NCBI GenBank assembly: GCA_023897205.1
Contig: JAHWDD010000006.1
Location: forward strand, 310,001 to 374,000
DNA from: Exophiala sp. HKRS030
Lineage: Eukaryota > Ascomycota > Eurotiomycetes > Chaetothyriales > Herpotrichiellaceae
Length of the DNA: 64,000 nucleotides
Direction of reading: 5' to 3'
The position numbers and the translations under genes are program-made. The notes below the pieces were generated by a model. The model was not told the DNA's origin. It saw nothing but the letters and a program-made list of their open reading frames with translations, and ran no database searches. Below, one piece after another: positions 22,462 to 34,447 of this stretch. Numbering within the stretch: position 1 is the stretch's first letter; every line of letters begins with the position of its first letter.

Positions 22462-23871
22462 TCATTGAGTGTTACTCTTGTGCAATGTAAGAGTCCTCTT
22501 CATTTCGATGCCATCGTCATCTTCAGTGTGATTTACAAAGTACTTGAACAGCTTCTCAGGCTCTTCCCGGACCTTTGCCTTTGTCACTGGACTGAGCACC
22601 GTTCCCAATACCACATCGTCCTCGATCAATATCGATGCACACCACCAGACGATCGTTTTGCAAGGAAGACCACAGGCTGGAATCCCATATTGCCGCCGCA
22701 TCTCACAATACTTCCTCCATGCTTTGAAATGCATCAACCCAATGTCTCGATTGCCGGCACAATATTCAGACAAAGCCAGGAAAAGAAAAGCAACTACATC
22801 CTCATCGCTGGACTCCTTAGAGTTGGCCAAGGCTGATATCCTGGATCGGGTGGTTGCAAGAATACGGTTCTGTTGTGAAGCCATGTACTCTTTTTCTGAG
22901 TCGATTAAGCCTGCGTCGCGCCATGAGGATGAGTATTTGCGATGGTGGTAAGCACTGAATAGCAAGACCATGGTCTCGAAGCACCATTGGCTTGCCAGGG
23001 CGAATGGGATGAACAAATTAACCACTGGATCATACTTGTCCACGATCTCCTGATGTTGGTCAAAGCCAAGCATCACCCCTGCATTCGCTACAAAGTACCG
23101 AATGAGATCGCGATCCAAGGACATCAGTGGAAAAGGTGCGCGACCTACGGCGCTTGTGAGCTTCGCATACATGCTATTAGACGCCTCGTTGTCCGGGTGA
23201 TGTGGCATGAGGCCTTCGCTTGCATCATTGGGTGGTGTCGCAATTTTAAGTCCTTCTATCAACGACAACTTGAACTCCGAGTCACTCTTCTGGCTTAGTC
23301 GGCGTCTTTTCGAGTCCGAATATGACTGCCCATCATCGTCCGACATGTCGGCAGCTTCGTTTGGCATCTCAAAAGGTCGAGACCACGACAGAGTTGGCTG
23401 CTGTTGTAGCTGCTCCGATGGACTATCAGCCGTTCTGGCGCTCGAGCTTCTCCTCGAAGAGCCGTCGTACGACTTGACACGCCTTGATTTTGGGCGCTTG
23501 TCACTCGTGATATGGCGGGGTGATATTGAACGAAGGCCTCTGGCCAGGGGTGCGCTTGTCACATTGTCCTTTTGGAAGTCAATGACAGCTGCATAATGCG
23601 ACATTGGTTTTTTTGCTGTGTCTCTTGATTCGCCGGCTCGGCACGTTGCTGCATCTATACCATCTGGACTGGCTTCGCCGTTTTCCTCTTTTGGGCGCAT
23701 CCATCTCAACGGCGAGAACTGGTTTCGAGATAGCCATTCCGACCGGGCTTCACGTTTCGACCGCACTCGATCCTTCATCAAATGGGCTCGTGCCACGTCG
23801 GTGACACCCCTCCGATTGATATCGTAGTCTACAAAGGTAAACGATCGAGCCCCGGGAGTTTCTTTGGTCAT
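22462..23871 (-). CDS. Fungal-specific transcription-regulator-like protein without zinc cluster
   Basis: A 469-aa single-exon protein of the common fungal type that starts with a short conserved module (FTFVDYDINRRG, then basic AHLMKDRVRSKREARSEW) and continues through a Ser/Arg-rich linker to a helical 'fungal-specific transcription factor' like region (LMSLDRDLIRYFVANAG, FIPFALASQWCFETMVLLFSAYHH, VVAFLFLALSEYCAGNRDIGLMHFKAW). No Cys6 zinc cluster is visible, so direct DNA binding is doubtful; basic stretches suggest a nuclear protein. Many Pezizomycotina carry several such genes. Its target is unknown. It lies 283 bp upstream of the unrecognised protein gene, on the same strand. Confidence 0.75.
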   Translation of the reverse strand: MTKETPGARSFTFVDYDINRRGVTDVARAHLMKDRVRSKREARSEWLSRNQFSPLRWMRPKEENGEASPDGIDAATCRAGESRDTAKKPMSHYAAVIDFQKDNVTSAPLARGLRSISPRHITSDKRPKSRRVKSYDGSSRRSSSARTADSPSEQLQQQPTLSWSRPFEMPNEAADMSDDDGQSYSDSKRRRLSQKSDSEFKLSLIEGLKIATPPNDASEGLMPHHPDNEASNSMYAKLTSAVGRAPFPLMSLDRDLIRYFVANAGVMLGFDQHQEIVDKYDPVVNLFIPFALASQWCFETMVLLFSAYHHRKYSSSWRDAGLIDSEKEYMASQQNRILATTRSRISALANSKESSDEDVVAFLFLALSEYCAGNRDIGLMHFKAWRKYCEMRRQYGIPACGLPCKTIVWWCASILIEDDVVLGTVLSPVTKAKVREEPEKLFKYFVNHTEDDDGIEMKRTLTLHKSNTQ

Positions 23872-24764
23872 TTTTGGAGAACTGCCCTTTGTGTAGGCCT
23901 GTCTATCCGGGTGATCTTCCTCTTTTGACTTTCGACCTGGAGTATATAGAGCCTTTTCGATACCGAGGCTGCCCCACGCTCAGATGTTATTATTCAGGTC
24001 TGAGGCTATATTCGCTAGTATACCATGGAGCGACGGGTTGACGCTGGTCTGGGGGCCGCTCGACTCCTCTTCTCGTCGACGCCATTCATGGTCCCAGGAT
24101 GGAAACGGCAACAAAAGACGCCCCTAAAAAGCGGACCAATAGCGGATACTCCTACCCGAGCCGAATACGACCTAAACTGTTTATTGAGAAGAAAAGATTT
24201 TTGCTGATTGGTCGAATGACCTCGCGTTGATGGCTATCTGAGCCACAGTCCTCGAATTGGGCTCCCTGATGCTCAAGCCTTCCTGCAGTCAACAGATAGC
24301 TCGTTGGTCAAAACACCCCTGGACCGCAGTTTCTGACCAGATGAAGGCTCCCGCTTACCTTTGAAATTCGCCGATCCACCTACCAACAACCCTGATTTCC
24401 TGCAATTCACCGCCTTGCCCCCAATCAGAGAAGTAAAAAAGCATCATGTCTGGGCGGTGACAGTTACGAGGCTTCCCTCGGGAATCGTGATTCACCATGG
24501 TACTAGACGTCAAGTCGGGCTCTTCATTAGCGATTCGACAGAGCCGGAGTCTGTGGGGTGTTTGTCATCCAGCTTCGTCCCATCGTTTCTTAGTCAGTGT
24601 GGCGGGTTACGTTTACAAGATCAAACGCTAATGCACAAGGTATCTACTCTCCTGATGATGCAGCTCGTGCTGTCAATACCCGGGAAGTGACAGCCCCCAA
24701 TGGACAACTCAGCAACCAACCACTAGATCAAAGTCAGGAACGAGGAGCGGACGATGCTCGCTGA

Positions 24765-24796
24765 TGCTCGGCTATAAGTTGAAGTAAAGCCGAGCA
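24765..24796. repeat. Perfect 9-bp hairpin
   Basis: TGCTCGGCT at 24765-24773 and its exact complement AGCCGAGCA at 24788-24796, with a 14-nt loop. Function unknown; may be chance. Confidence 0.5.
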
Positions 24797-25344
24797 AGTC
24801 CAAGGTAAGATTACGAGTACTGGAGAAGGACCGAAACTTGCTTCAGGCTGTCAATCATGAGAGCAACTTGTCCTTTCGGACTTCTGCGTCGATGAACCAT
24901 GTACTTTTGTCTCACTCGATCGACAACTCTTCTACTCGTACAGAGGAGCTTGTGCCGAGTGGCAGGGTCGAACGGCGGTGACCCCTGCTCCTCGGCCCCT
25001 CGTGGACTTTCTGGGCACTGTGATGCTTAGAATAAGATCTTGTCCTTTGGAAGCCTGATAGTCGGACTAATTCTCACTATGCATGTCGGCGTACAACGAT
25101 GTGAGAATGAGGTTAAGCAACTCCGAGGAGCACTTTGCCCACCGGCGGCCTCGTTCTTAACATGTGACACTAACGAGATAAGTGCCGAAACTTGTCAGAA
25201 TGCGATTGTCAGAATGGGATCTACACCAGGCTGATCTGAGGGCCCAGGACACCCCCAGCAGCTGCGGCCACGCCTGTCGCATGTTTTCAATGGAAAATAG
25301 GATGCGAGATTAGCGTTGATCGGCTCCAGGAACCCCTAGTCTTG

Positions 25345-25482
25345 CAGGAACCGCATGCGTCAGCAGATATAAGATTAGTGTGCCACGGCTTGCGGGGGTC
25401 CTAGCTCCCTATTTGACCAACTTTACTGTCACATTCGAGCGGCTGCTAAAGGATCCTATTAGGCTGATGATGCGGTTCCAGG
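25345..25482. repeat. Imperfect inverted repeat, about 20-bp arms
   Basis: The word CAGGAACCGCATGCGTCAGC at 25345-25364 is matched, inverted and with a few mismatches, at 25463-25482 (GCTGATGATGCGGTTCCAGG). The arms enclose about 100 bp. It could be a degenerate foldback element; no target-site duplication was identified. Confidence 0.35.
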
Positions 25483-26601
25483 ACTCACACTATCGAGAAG
25501 GTCACCTTTCTCGCGGAACAAGGCCCTTTTAGGGAGGTGAGTCCTAGGTATCGGGTCGAGGAAGATACTTCTGGTTGAGCACTACTGACGTCCAAGTATC
25601 TGAGTAGTAAAAACTGGACAGGGAGAATACGAGCTGAAATTCTCCTCCTATTGGGCACCCGCAAGGCTGTGTATCAGAAACCGCCACACCAAAGGCGGAA
25701 ATATCGGCCACACTCAACGAGCCAATCCAGACATTCCTTTTCTCTTCCGCATTCGACCAAAAGGAGCGACACTTGCTCTTGGCCTCACTTTGACATCTGC
25801 ACTCTTACTAGAACGAAAACATCCGACAGCTACCGACGATGATGAACGAGATTGGTTCTCATTGTACCGTGCTGTCCATGAGGGGTGGTTCCATCTTGGG
25901 TTGATGCTAAATATGGTCGATCCGAATTTACCTAGGCAGTCATGCAGCAAATAGGAACGAAACGACTTTTTTTTGTTGTTCAGTGGATCCTGAGGGGGGG
26001 CGTGCCGTGAGGCCACAGCAAAGGCATCACCATCTGATGTCTTGCAGGCTTATCCCGAGGTTTCTGACTAGTGCAGGACCGGCGTACACGCACGTTTAAC
26101 ATTGGTCATTTGTTGTTGATACCTAAAACTCGTCGTCACTCGTTTGCTGACTGTGCAAAGCAAAACGCCGATTCTCTATGGCCGATTCAGATACCGACTT
26201 ATATTTGGTCCTTTGGGTGTACAGTATTGCACGAGCTTGTTCAGTGACGAAGCCCCATTGAGCAGCCACACACAAGAGCCACTTTGGGGGGCAAGTAGTA
26301 TTATTAAGTCTTGACAACTTGTAACCGTGTGTGTACGGGTGGCAAGGCCAACTACCAGAAGGAGGAAGGATGATCCTCAAACACTGGGGCAATTCAACAC
26401 TTGTTATGGTTTTAGTCTTGGTACCTTGGGCAATGCCACATGTTAACAATCACTGCTTGGGAGTAGACGAGGGACGAATGTTCTTTTTTGACAAGATCCC
26501 GACTTTTCGTATGAGTATGAGTATGGAGCATCAGTCCCTTGCACTTCTTACCTTGTACGGATTATGAGGTACATTGATGGTGGATGCTATCACACGGATG
26601 C

Positions 26602-26624
26602 TGATGATGATGATGATGATGATG
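26602..26624. repeat. (GAT)n microsatellite
   Basis: Seven or so consecutive GAT units. Confidence 0.75.
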
Positions 26625-28074
26625 CTCTCGTACTTTGATGTAGGCCTCCATGCGGCCGCATATGCCGTGTTCAACGTCGTTCCCGTTGTTGTCTTGTACA
26701 CAGAGTAAATGGATAGTGTGACCACTTATCCGTCTCTCATCTACCTTTGACCGACCATTGACCGTTGAGCCGGGGTGAAGTGAGTGAGTGGGTGGGTGGG
26801 TAGTTGGTACTACTCGTAAGCGGGGGCGCGCATGAAACTACCACTTACAGTACCACCGTGTCCCTGTATAGACCAAGGTCGACTTATGCAAAAGTCCCAC
26901 AATTTTCTTTACTGTACAGTGGAAACTTCTATTGACAAGGTCATCTCTGACTTTTCATTTTAGTCTTTGGGCGAAGAGAATCTGAGGGACCCCTGTTTAC
27001 AGTTTGAGTGGTTCCTTTGGGATCCAACTCTTTGACCACCTGGCGCAATTGGACATGACATATACGAGGTGAGCCACTCCGTCAGTATCTTGGGTGGGGA
27101 GTGAATAGATTCTCTACCTAGATAATTACCCAGGTAAATAACGGACACGTTTCACCTCTCTCATCACTTTCACCACCACCACGGTTCGTCTCTATGCTTG
27201 GCATGGAGTCGCACTATATATTATACCGTTACTCCGTATTATCAGCATTATTTGCATAAGCGAAGGCAGCTATCCAAGGCAGCAGAATGCCTCTCACGTC
27301 ATTATTTTGAGTCGAGTTTCTATTTTCTATTCCGGGGAGGTATTTCTTTCTTTGGCAAGTTGGAACGATGAAAGATGAAGCCCATCATATGATGTACGTA
27401 CTTGACACGAACGGAGACGGTGTAATAGGTCGAATCGAACGAGTATACACATACTCACCGAGGGAGGTAGTTATTTGTTGGGGGGCCAAGGAGGGCCAAG
27501 GGGGATTTTTCTTTTTTGTGGCTCGAGGGCTCTAGCATACCTGCTGCTATCGTTGGGTCGTGTGTTGCTTTGTTCGAATCAACAGATAGCTGGAGGGCAA
27601 GCTGATATTGTAACACGACAGGTGTGAAAGCCGAAGAAAGCCTGGGGCATCGGTCTGATTGTTCGAGATTCATGCAGGGAATCTCGACCGAACAGCTGCT
27701 CTGATCGATCAGGCGAGGTCGAGATAGCCATGTCGACAACGCCCTTCGGGACAACACTTGGTTCAAACATGGCCAAGTGCGACTGCACTGCAATCCCTCA
27801 GCAGGAGGCTCGTAACATGATATGCAACACCTACCTTCTGCTTGCGCCTTTGACACTCGGTACAAGATATTGGATTGCGCTTTGGTGATGGGGGATCTGC
27901 CATGGCGAGGATTTGGGACGACGAAAAACGCATTTCGGACGTACCGAGTGATGATGTTTAGGATGTGTCGAGAACTGCCAAGCCTACAGCTCGTGTTTGA
28001 AGCATCTACTGTAATCCGGGGATTTGGAGGAATCGAACTGGCGGCATGAAAAAAAGGAAGAAAGAAAAAAAAAC

Positions 28075-28892
28075 CTACCACACAAAGTCTGATGTAGCGT
28101 GAAGCCGAGCTTGAGGCGCGAAAGCAAGTTTGGTGCGTTTGGAACAAACTGACGTGTTACTAATGATGTGATCAGTATCCTGTTGAAGAAGTAATTTATT
28201 ACGCATCCTGGCAGAGATCCTGCCCGAAAAGAATTCGACCAACTTAGGACCAGACTTTTCCAGGTCATCGTAGAGATCAAAACGGTTCCGACCTTCTATG
28301 GTGAAAAGTTCTTTCGGCTCCCGTGCAGCATCCACGGCCGCTTCGCTGAAATGAAGCGTCCGTGCCTCGGTTCCAGCAATCATCAGGAGCGCTCGCGGTG
28401 AGATGGGATGTTGGAAGTTGAAGCTGTCGTAGCTCACTATCAAATCATAGCTCATCGGTGGCACCCTCTGATCTGAACGGTCGCGACGGCCCCGTTTCGA
28501 GCCATAATACGCCGCGGCATCTTTGAAGGACGAGTCTGCATCATCTGGAACTGACGATATATCAGTAGAGAACATGCGAGGTGCCTTGTTGTTGTCGTCG
28601 TCGTCGCCATCGGCCTCCTGCGTGCGCCATTGACCTGCGCTCTGCAAAGCTACAGCGATGGCCTCCGGGTCTCGCCCTGGTAGCCCGCATCGAACGTTGG
28701 GGCGTAGAAGCCGGCTTGTGATACAAGGAGGCGAGCATGATCGGCCGCTGTTTGCTCTTTGACGCCTGTCATTGGATGGCTGATGACCACCGCGGCTCCA
28801 TCACGCTCTTCAGATGCCGTGGCCGGGCTGTAGAGCTCGCCCACAATATCAAGCATGAAGGGTGGAAAATGAACCTTTTTGGGAGCGGACAT
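28075..28892 (-). pseudogene. Inactivated alpha/beta hydrolase (DltD/S15-like fold)
   Basis: The N-terminal part starts at 28892 (MSAPKKVHFPPFMLDIVGEL, then VVISHPMTGVKEQTAADHA and PTFDAGYQGE) and matches the start of fungal/bacterial hydrolases that read GHPMGGVKEQTA...FDASYQGES. At about 28671-28675 the frame jumps: the next residues in the other frame are RDPEAIAVALQSAGQWRTQEAD, which belongs about 100 residues further on in such proteins, followed by ISPRALLMIAGTEARTLHFSEAA. The missing block is the one that holds the nucleophile elbow. The usual histidine stretch (ATHVDLY) reads GRNRFDLYDD here, so the His is lost too. Internal deletion, frameshift and His loss together indicate a dead gene. 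It sits directly downstream of an MFS gene on the same strand. Confidence 0.8.
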
Positions 28893-29460
28893 CTTGTCGC
28901 ATAGCAAATTACAACAGTCAATTTCTGTAGTATGGTTCCCTATGCTCTGGTCTGATCTGGCTGGATTTATAGACTTCCTCGCCACTCAATAAATGCATGG
29001 CCAAGGCTTAGTGAAGATTGATAAGCGAGTCCGATATTTGGCGGGATGGGGGTTCTAACCTTGATCTTGATGTGAGATGCCACTTCAATCACACACACAC
29101 TCTCTCTCTCTCACTCACTCACTCAAACTCACTCATGAATCAGACATGGTGGAGTCGACGGCAGCAGTAGATGAGTACGAAGGACAACGAGGACTACAAG
29201 GATCACCATTGCAAAGTCTCGCGCCGTCCTTCAACGATTATCCAATCCCCTGCCTACCAAGAGGCCCCCTCCGTACAGAGTACAATATCAAAGAGGCCCA
29301 AAGGCGCACAACATTGATGATCAGGCATGTGAATATTGCTTTCTTTCTCCCCCCGTCTATGTACGTGACCACACCCGTACTTCTGGCCTTCTACTCTTTC
29401 CATGTCGTGTTCAGAGGGCTCTCGCCCGGCCACATATCACAGTTTGTACACAAAACGCAA
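28893..29460. other. Spacer with CA/CT/ACTC repeats
   Basis: 568 bp. Holds the promoter side of the dead hydrolase and a simple-sequence tract at about 29090-29135 (CA, then CT, then CACT units). No gene seen. Confidence 0.5.
29090..29135. repeat. Compound microsatellite (CA/CT/CACT)
   Basis: Consecutive CA, TC and CACT simple repeats. Confidence 0.7.
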
Positions 29461-31364
29461 TCACAACTTGTATCGGAAATGCACGTTTTGTTTATCCGTC
29501 AAATCGTCAAAACCTTCAAACAGCTCTTCCACCCTCTGGGCATGCAGACCTTTCTTATCTCGAGCTCGATTGTCGAACCAGCACCATGATGTGTAGATGA
29601 CCTGGAAGAAGATCAGGGCGCAGTAAGTACCCAACAGGCCCTTGATGGCGGTGAAATACCGAGGAACCTCGTCAGGCAAAAATAAATGAGGCCCGATAAT
29701 GTTTCCCCCACAGTAGAAGCAAAAGAAGAGACCGATGACCGTCGTCCGCTTGGTATGACCTGCCGTGTTGACACCTGGGAGAGTCCAGCCTAGAATGATG
29801 GGTGCGCCGAGGACGTTTTGGAGCCAACACATGGCCACCAGGGCGTAACGATGTTTGATGCTAATTGTCAACAGACCAATAAGTCCGGCGATTCCAGGAA
29901 GTGATGAAACTGCAAACGGAAAAAATTTGGTAAGTAAATCACACACTCATATCAAAGACAATGTGTGATAAGGAAGCTTACTGATCACACTGGCACCAAG
30001 CATGTTCTTTTTGGTTGCAACCCATCCGAAGAACATGCATCCAATAAGCTCGAATGCACCACCTGGCGTTTGGAGAAGACTTGTTCTCAAGGCGTCGAAA
30101 CCGAATCCTTTGATCAAGGCAGATGCGAAGTTGGCGACACCACCGTTCAAAATACCGGTACAGACACCCATCAGCAAAAGAAGGTAGGTCTTTCCGTCCA
30201 GGAGTGCTTCCTTGATGTGATAGGGTACGAAGGTTTGGTGTTTGATACCCATCTGGTTCTTGGAAACTCTCCATACAGCCACCATGCGCTCATACTCGTT
30301 GAGCATTTTGGCATTGTGAGGGCCATCGGGAAGATAGAAGAGGATAACAAAGCCCCATGCGAACGTGAGGGCGCCGACAATCTGTGAAGTATCCATACAA
30401 AAAGTCAGCGTCTGTACAGAATGGACAAAACTCGAGGGATGATGGGTACTTGCCAGATAGATCAACTTCCAGTTGGGCACCGCAAGGCCATCGGCATTAC
30501 CGGACCCGTAAGCAAGGAGCGCGCCCAGAATAGAAGAAACACCATTTGTTGACAACCAGAACGATGTTCGGAGTGCTTGCTCCTCTCTCGTCCATAGCAT
30601 AGACGTGAGAATGACAAATGCAGGCGAGATGCAAGCCTCGAGCATGCCGAGGAAGAATCGGATGGCGAAGAAGCCGCTAAAGTTGAAGACCGCGGCTTGC
30701 AACATGCAAACTGCGCCCCAGATGAACAACATGTATCCCAGCAATTTGCCAATGGGGTAGCGCTGCAGGATGATGTTCCACGGATATGCACCAAGCAACC
30801 AACCAAAGTACAAGGCAGAAGCCACCCATGAATAATCGTCTCCCTTCATATGTGTGTCTGCTTGAAGACCGTATGCATTGGAATAGTTGAGTCTTCACAA
30901 AATGTCTGATCAGCATGGGCTTTTCTCTCATCACGGCTTCCATCAATCCAACTTACGTTTGCTTGTCCAAGAAACTCAACATGTACGTGCACATCATCTG
31001 GAGCCCCGTATGATTAGCGCGCCATTCTCCGTACAGGTCCGTCCCGGAAGCGGGCGCATACCATCGGAAGCACTATGAAATCCAACTTTCTCCGGACTTT
31101 GATCGAGTCGCGTTCCAGTTGCGCCTCATCATGCTCCAAGGCCTTCTGCAACATGTCCTTCCCCAAGACATTGAGGTCGTTTGTTGTGGTCCCTTTGACG
31201 AAGCCCATGACCTTGCTTATTTTCGTACTGGTGCCAGGTTCCGCGGCCGCGGGAGGCTCCGACACCTGAGCAGGCGTCTTCTCGATGTCACTCATCCTGG
31301 CCGGTTGTGCAAAAGATGTCTGCAGGAATTCTACTTGTGAAGGAGGCAGTTCATCAATTTCCAA
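29461..31364 (-). CDS. MFS permease, Dal5/Tna1-like
   Basis: Twelve-helix permease of the anion:cation symporter family, close in style to fungal nicotinic-acid/allantoate permeases; substrate unknown. Exons on the minus strand: 31364-31062, 30997-30957, 30892-30454, 30381-29982, 29909-29461 (543 aa; 520 aa if the ATG at 31295, MSDIEKTPAQ, is used). Junctions restore LDFIVLPM/MMCTYMLSFLDKQT/LNYSNAYGLQ, WKLIYL/IVGALTFAWG and LGASVI/ISSLPGIAG. Typical motifs are YFGWLLGAYPWNIILQRYP, FAIRFFLGMLEA and LPDGPHNAKMLNEYER. The intron at 30382-30453 is of the GC-AG class (donor GCAAGT). The dead hydrolase lies downstream and a Zn2Cys6 gene upstream, all on the same strand. Confidence 0.92.
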
Positions 31365-32354
31365 ACAAAGAGAATTCGATCCAAGGACCGAGGTCTGGGT
31401 CGTAGGCTATATAATCCAGCGCGGGGTCGTTAGCCGACCAGCAAGAGCACATCGTTATCTCATATGGCAACGAGAGTGGCCATCTCCTCATGTAAAATGT
31501 GGCAAGATAGAGCACTTGCATGAATGTCGACAGATGGCTGCTTCGTGATTAGCTGGGCCATGTTCGACGCGATCCATTCCTCCTTGGCCTTGCCAGGGTC
31601 GAACATCAATCAGGGTACTTGCACCTCAATTATGTACGTTCCGTGCTGATTTGGGATCGGACTTTGGCGGCAGTCCAAGGGCTTTTCTGTAGCGATGATC
31701 AGCATGCTATCAATGGCCGTCTAGTCCAAGCCGACGGGAGATGGCCGACCGGCGCAATGCGGCCTGATTCGTGCTTAGCCCAAGGTTGGGGTAAATGAGT
31801 GGGCCTCAAAGAAGCAGATCAGTGTTATCTTGTTCATGCTATCAGTGCCGCTTTGCGATTTTGATCAATAGTAGCCTTTGGCCTCATTGGAAGCCAAGAA
31901 TAGTGGTATATCGCTGTTATTGCTTGATCATCGTGCCTCGGTGTTGTATAGAACGGTGTCTTGGCGGTTGCAATGCCCATAGGACAACGAGCACATCGTA
32001 ATATCTACAACAGGTCTTAGACCCTGCGAACGCATGTTTTGCGCCTATGCATGACCTTAATCCTCAGGTGAAAGCGCTGTGGAAGAGGTTTCCTGCAGAA
32101 TGTCCGCTTTGGTTTTCGTCTCGATCGTGCCAAACCTGCTGATGACAATGAATGATCCCAAGCTGATGGCCGGAGCGCCTGTAGCTCTTCAAGTGGTTGG
32201 TCCTCATTTGTGTAATCAGTAGCTACTCCAAGATCTGCAGGCTGCTCTCCCATTCTGAACCAGCGGATGGAAACTCCTGAACGCAAGTTAGACCCAGTAG
32301 GGGCAATCATAGAGAGAACAGCCTATTCAGGATACTAACCCTTGGGTGGATTTT
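31365..32354. promoter_or_regulatory. Promoter-side spacer of the MFS gene
   Basis: 990 bp between the MFS start codon and the stop codon of the upstream Zn2Cys6 gene. It must include the MFS promoter. Binding sites of the regulator could not be identified by eye. Confidence 0.4.
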
Positions 32355-33955
32355 TCAAATCGGAAGCAATTCATTAGGGTATTTGAGATTCAATGCCATC
32401 CAGTTCCAATCGATGCCAGCATCCCTGGCTACCCAAACCCTGTTGAAAACAAAGCTGCGTGTTCCAAGAGCTGTGACTGTCTTACGGCTTCTGCAGATGG
32501 AATCTAGAACCTGTGTAGCGCTGACCCTATCAGGATCAGAGCGCATCTCGCAAGCAGCAAGAAACACAGGCCACAGAGACATTTTCAGATCCTCTTCGCT
32601 ATCTGCAATGTGAGACATCACTTCATAGGCCATGGTCAGGGCGGCTCGATCGGCTTCTGCTGAGCTACCTGGTGGACTGAATAACCGATAGAGGTATAGC
32701 AGGGAAGCATCGCGATAACTGTTTGCATGCATGAGAAATTTGCGAGAAGTCTGGAATGAGAGCGTAGGATCAACTGTAGGATGCCATAAGCTCAATTCAT
32801 TTCGTAATTGCGAAGCGCGATCATGCAAATCGGGTTCAGTATGGTATGCCTTGGGAATGGGACCAACAGTATTGTCCTCGACGACAGTCTGCAGCCAAGA
32901 CGCCCTGATATCTGCAGCAAGATCACTCAACCTGGCTAATATTGGCATAAGAGTGCCCGTATAACCCATGAAACGATCGGCGTGAATCTTGGCTTCATCG
33001 TCCAACCACCATGAAGTTGGGATCTTGGACTGATGCAATCGTGTCAACGACAAGAGCATGTCTTGTCGGGCCATTGCGCGGAGAAAATATTTAGCGAGCT
33101 GGTTGAGATCGTCTCTTTCACGCAGATGGTGGTGCAACATCATTGACAAATTGTCGAGAAGAACCGGTAGGTTACTGGTCTGCTGTTGGGCGCTGGAATC
33201 GACGAGCTAACAGACATCAGCAAAGCCATCAAGGTAGATGGTCAAGGAGCAATTCTCACCTCTACTGCACATAAGCCGAGCATGATGGACAACAAGAGCT
33301 CCATGCTTACTCCTTGTTTATCCATACTTCGCAGCCGTGCGAGGATCCTAGCCCTTCTGCTTGCAACAGGAAGTACCACGGGGAGGGCGCTATCTTTACA
33401 ATAGGCTTCGCCGATAGCGGACAACGAATCGCCAACGGCCAGAGGGCTATCCTGTAACAGTTTCATGACACTCGAGTTCATCTCCTCGACGAATTCAGGG
33501 CCAAAAACCAGGTCCTTGGGATGACGCAAAAAATACATTTCGATGAACGTTTGGTCTGCAGGGTTGATGGTACCAGCCGGTATCGTAGGTACAGACCCGA
33601 ATAAGCGAACATCTATCGACGGGGTACCGTTGGATGCGATCGGAGAATGCGGGCTTACTAAAGGCTCGCACGCAGAACTGTACGCTCTAGCATGTACTTC
33701 AGTGGCTGCGAAGGGTCGAGGTTCGTTTAGTGGGCGATCTGGTGAGGATGCATGATCTGTAAGCCGGTAGATGGAAGTGGTTGGTGTCGCAGGACTGCTA
33801 GGCCCGTTGACTGATCTTGATGATTTTATGGGTTGAATGTAACCACTGCATTGACGGCGTCGACGCCTGCAGGTCCCGCAAAACGGGTGAACTTCATCGC
33901 ACTTGACCTTGGCCCTTTTACAGTCTATGCAACCGTTCCGAGACCGAGAAGACAT
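32355..33955 (-). CDS. Zn2Cys6 transcription factor
   Basis: Binuclear zinc-cluster regulator with an N-terminal DNA-binding domain at residues 9-36: C-ID-C-KRAKVK-C-DEVHPF-C-GT-C-RRRRRQ-C, exact CX2CX6CX6CX2CX6C spacing. Two exons on the minus strand, 33955-33260 and 33206-32355 (515 aa). The intron is GTGAGA...GTTAG and joins GLCAVE/LVDSSAQQQ. After a Ser/Pro-rich linker comes the helical effector region seen in fungal-specific C6 proteins of the Ugs/Moc3 kind (FIEMYFLRHPKDLVFG, ELLLSIMLGLCAVE, WPVFLAACEM, VWVARDAGIDWNWMALN). It lies upstream of the MFS permease and dead hydrolase on the same strand, so it may have controlled them; this is inference. Confidence 0.93.
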
Positions 33956-34447
33956 ATCAACTAGAGAATCAGATGGCCATGACGCTCGATGGCGACAGAC
34001 ATGGCAAACTCAGGCGCTGTCCGCATTCGGCTTCTATCCGGCACGGTCACGGGGTTTCCAGGTTTGCACGGAAGACTCGGGAAATGAAGAGGTTGAAAGA
34101 GAGTGTGGGTGTGATTAGAGGTGAAGAAGGAAATTACGAACGAATTGATGATCGAGCATAATTAATCCGCAGCAGTTGAAGTTACACTCTTGTAGCATGA
34201 AATATGCTGGTTAGAGCGGAGTGATGTGAGTTGGTGCGAAGTGGATGAATCGGTGTTCGACGAGGCCTCCAAGACACTGCTTAGTCATGCATTCTCCAGC
34301 CTTTGCCTTCATCGTTAGCGGCTCGATCCAGCTCATCATTACCCGAACTTATGATCCCAGGACTGACTTGATACATTCAGTTCCTCTGCCGCCCTTAATT
34401 CAGGCTGCTGAACACTACCAAATTCACAAGTCATTTCGGATCACGCA
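33956..34447. promoter_or_regulatory. Divergent promoter, Zn2Cys6 gene - ARL8
   Basis: 492 bp between two divergent start codons. No individual element identified. Confidence 0.45.

Larger units (their letters stand above)
23872..28074. other. Large region without a credible gene
   Basis: About 4.2 kb. Base composition is near 50% GC, so there is no sign of RIP-like AT enrichment. I found no transposase, reverse transcriptase or long conserved frame. It contains a 9-bp hairpin (24765-24796), an imperfect inverted repeat (25345-25364 and 25463-25482) and a GAT run (26602-26624). A 230-codon minus-strand frame at 27455-28147 has no recognisable motif and is not accepted. Confidence 0.5.

Noticed and set aside
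27455..28147. 230-codon minus-strand frame
   Set aside because: No recognisable motif, composition not protein-like, and it overlaps the 3' end of the dead hydrolase.
29077..29589. 170-codon plus-strand frame
   Set aside because: Starts in simple repeats and runs into the antisense of the MFS 3' exon.
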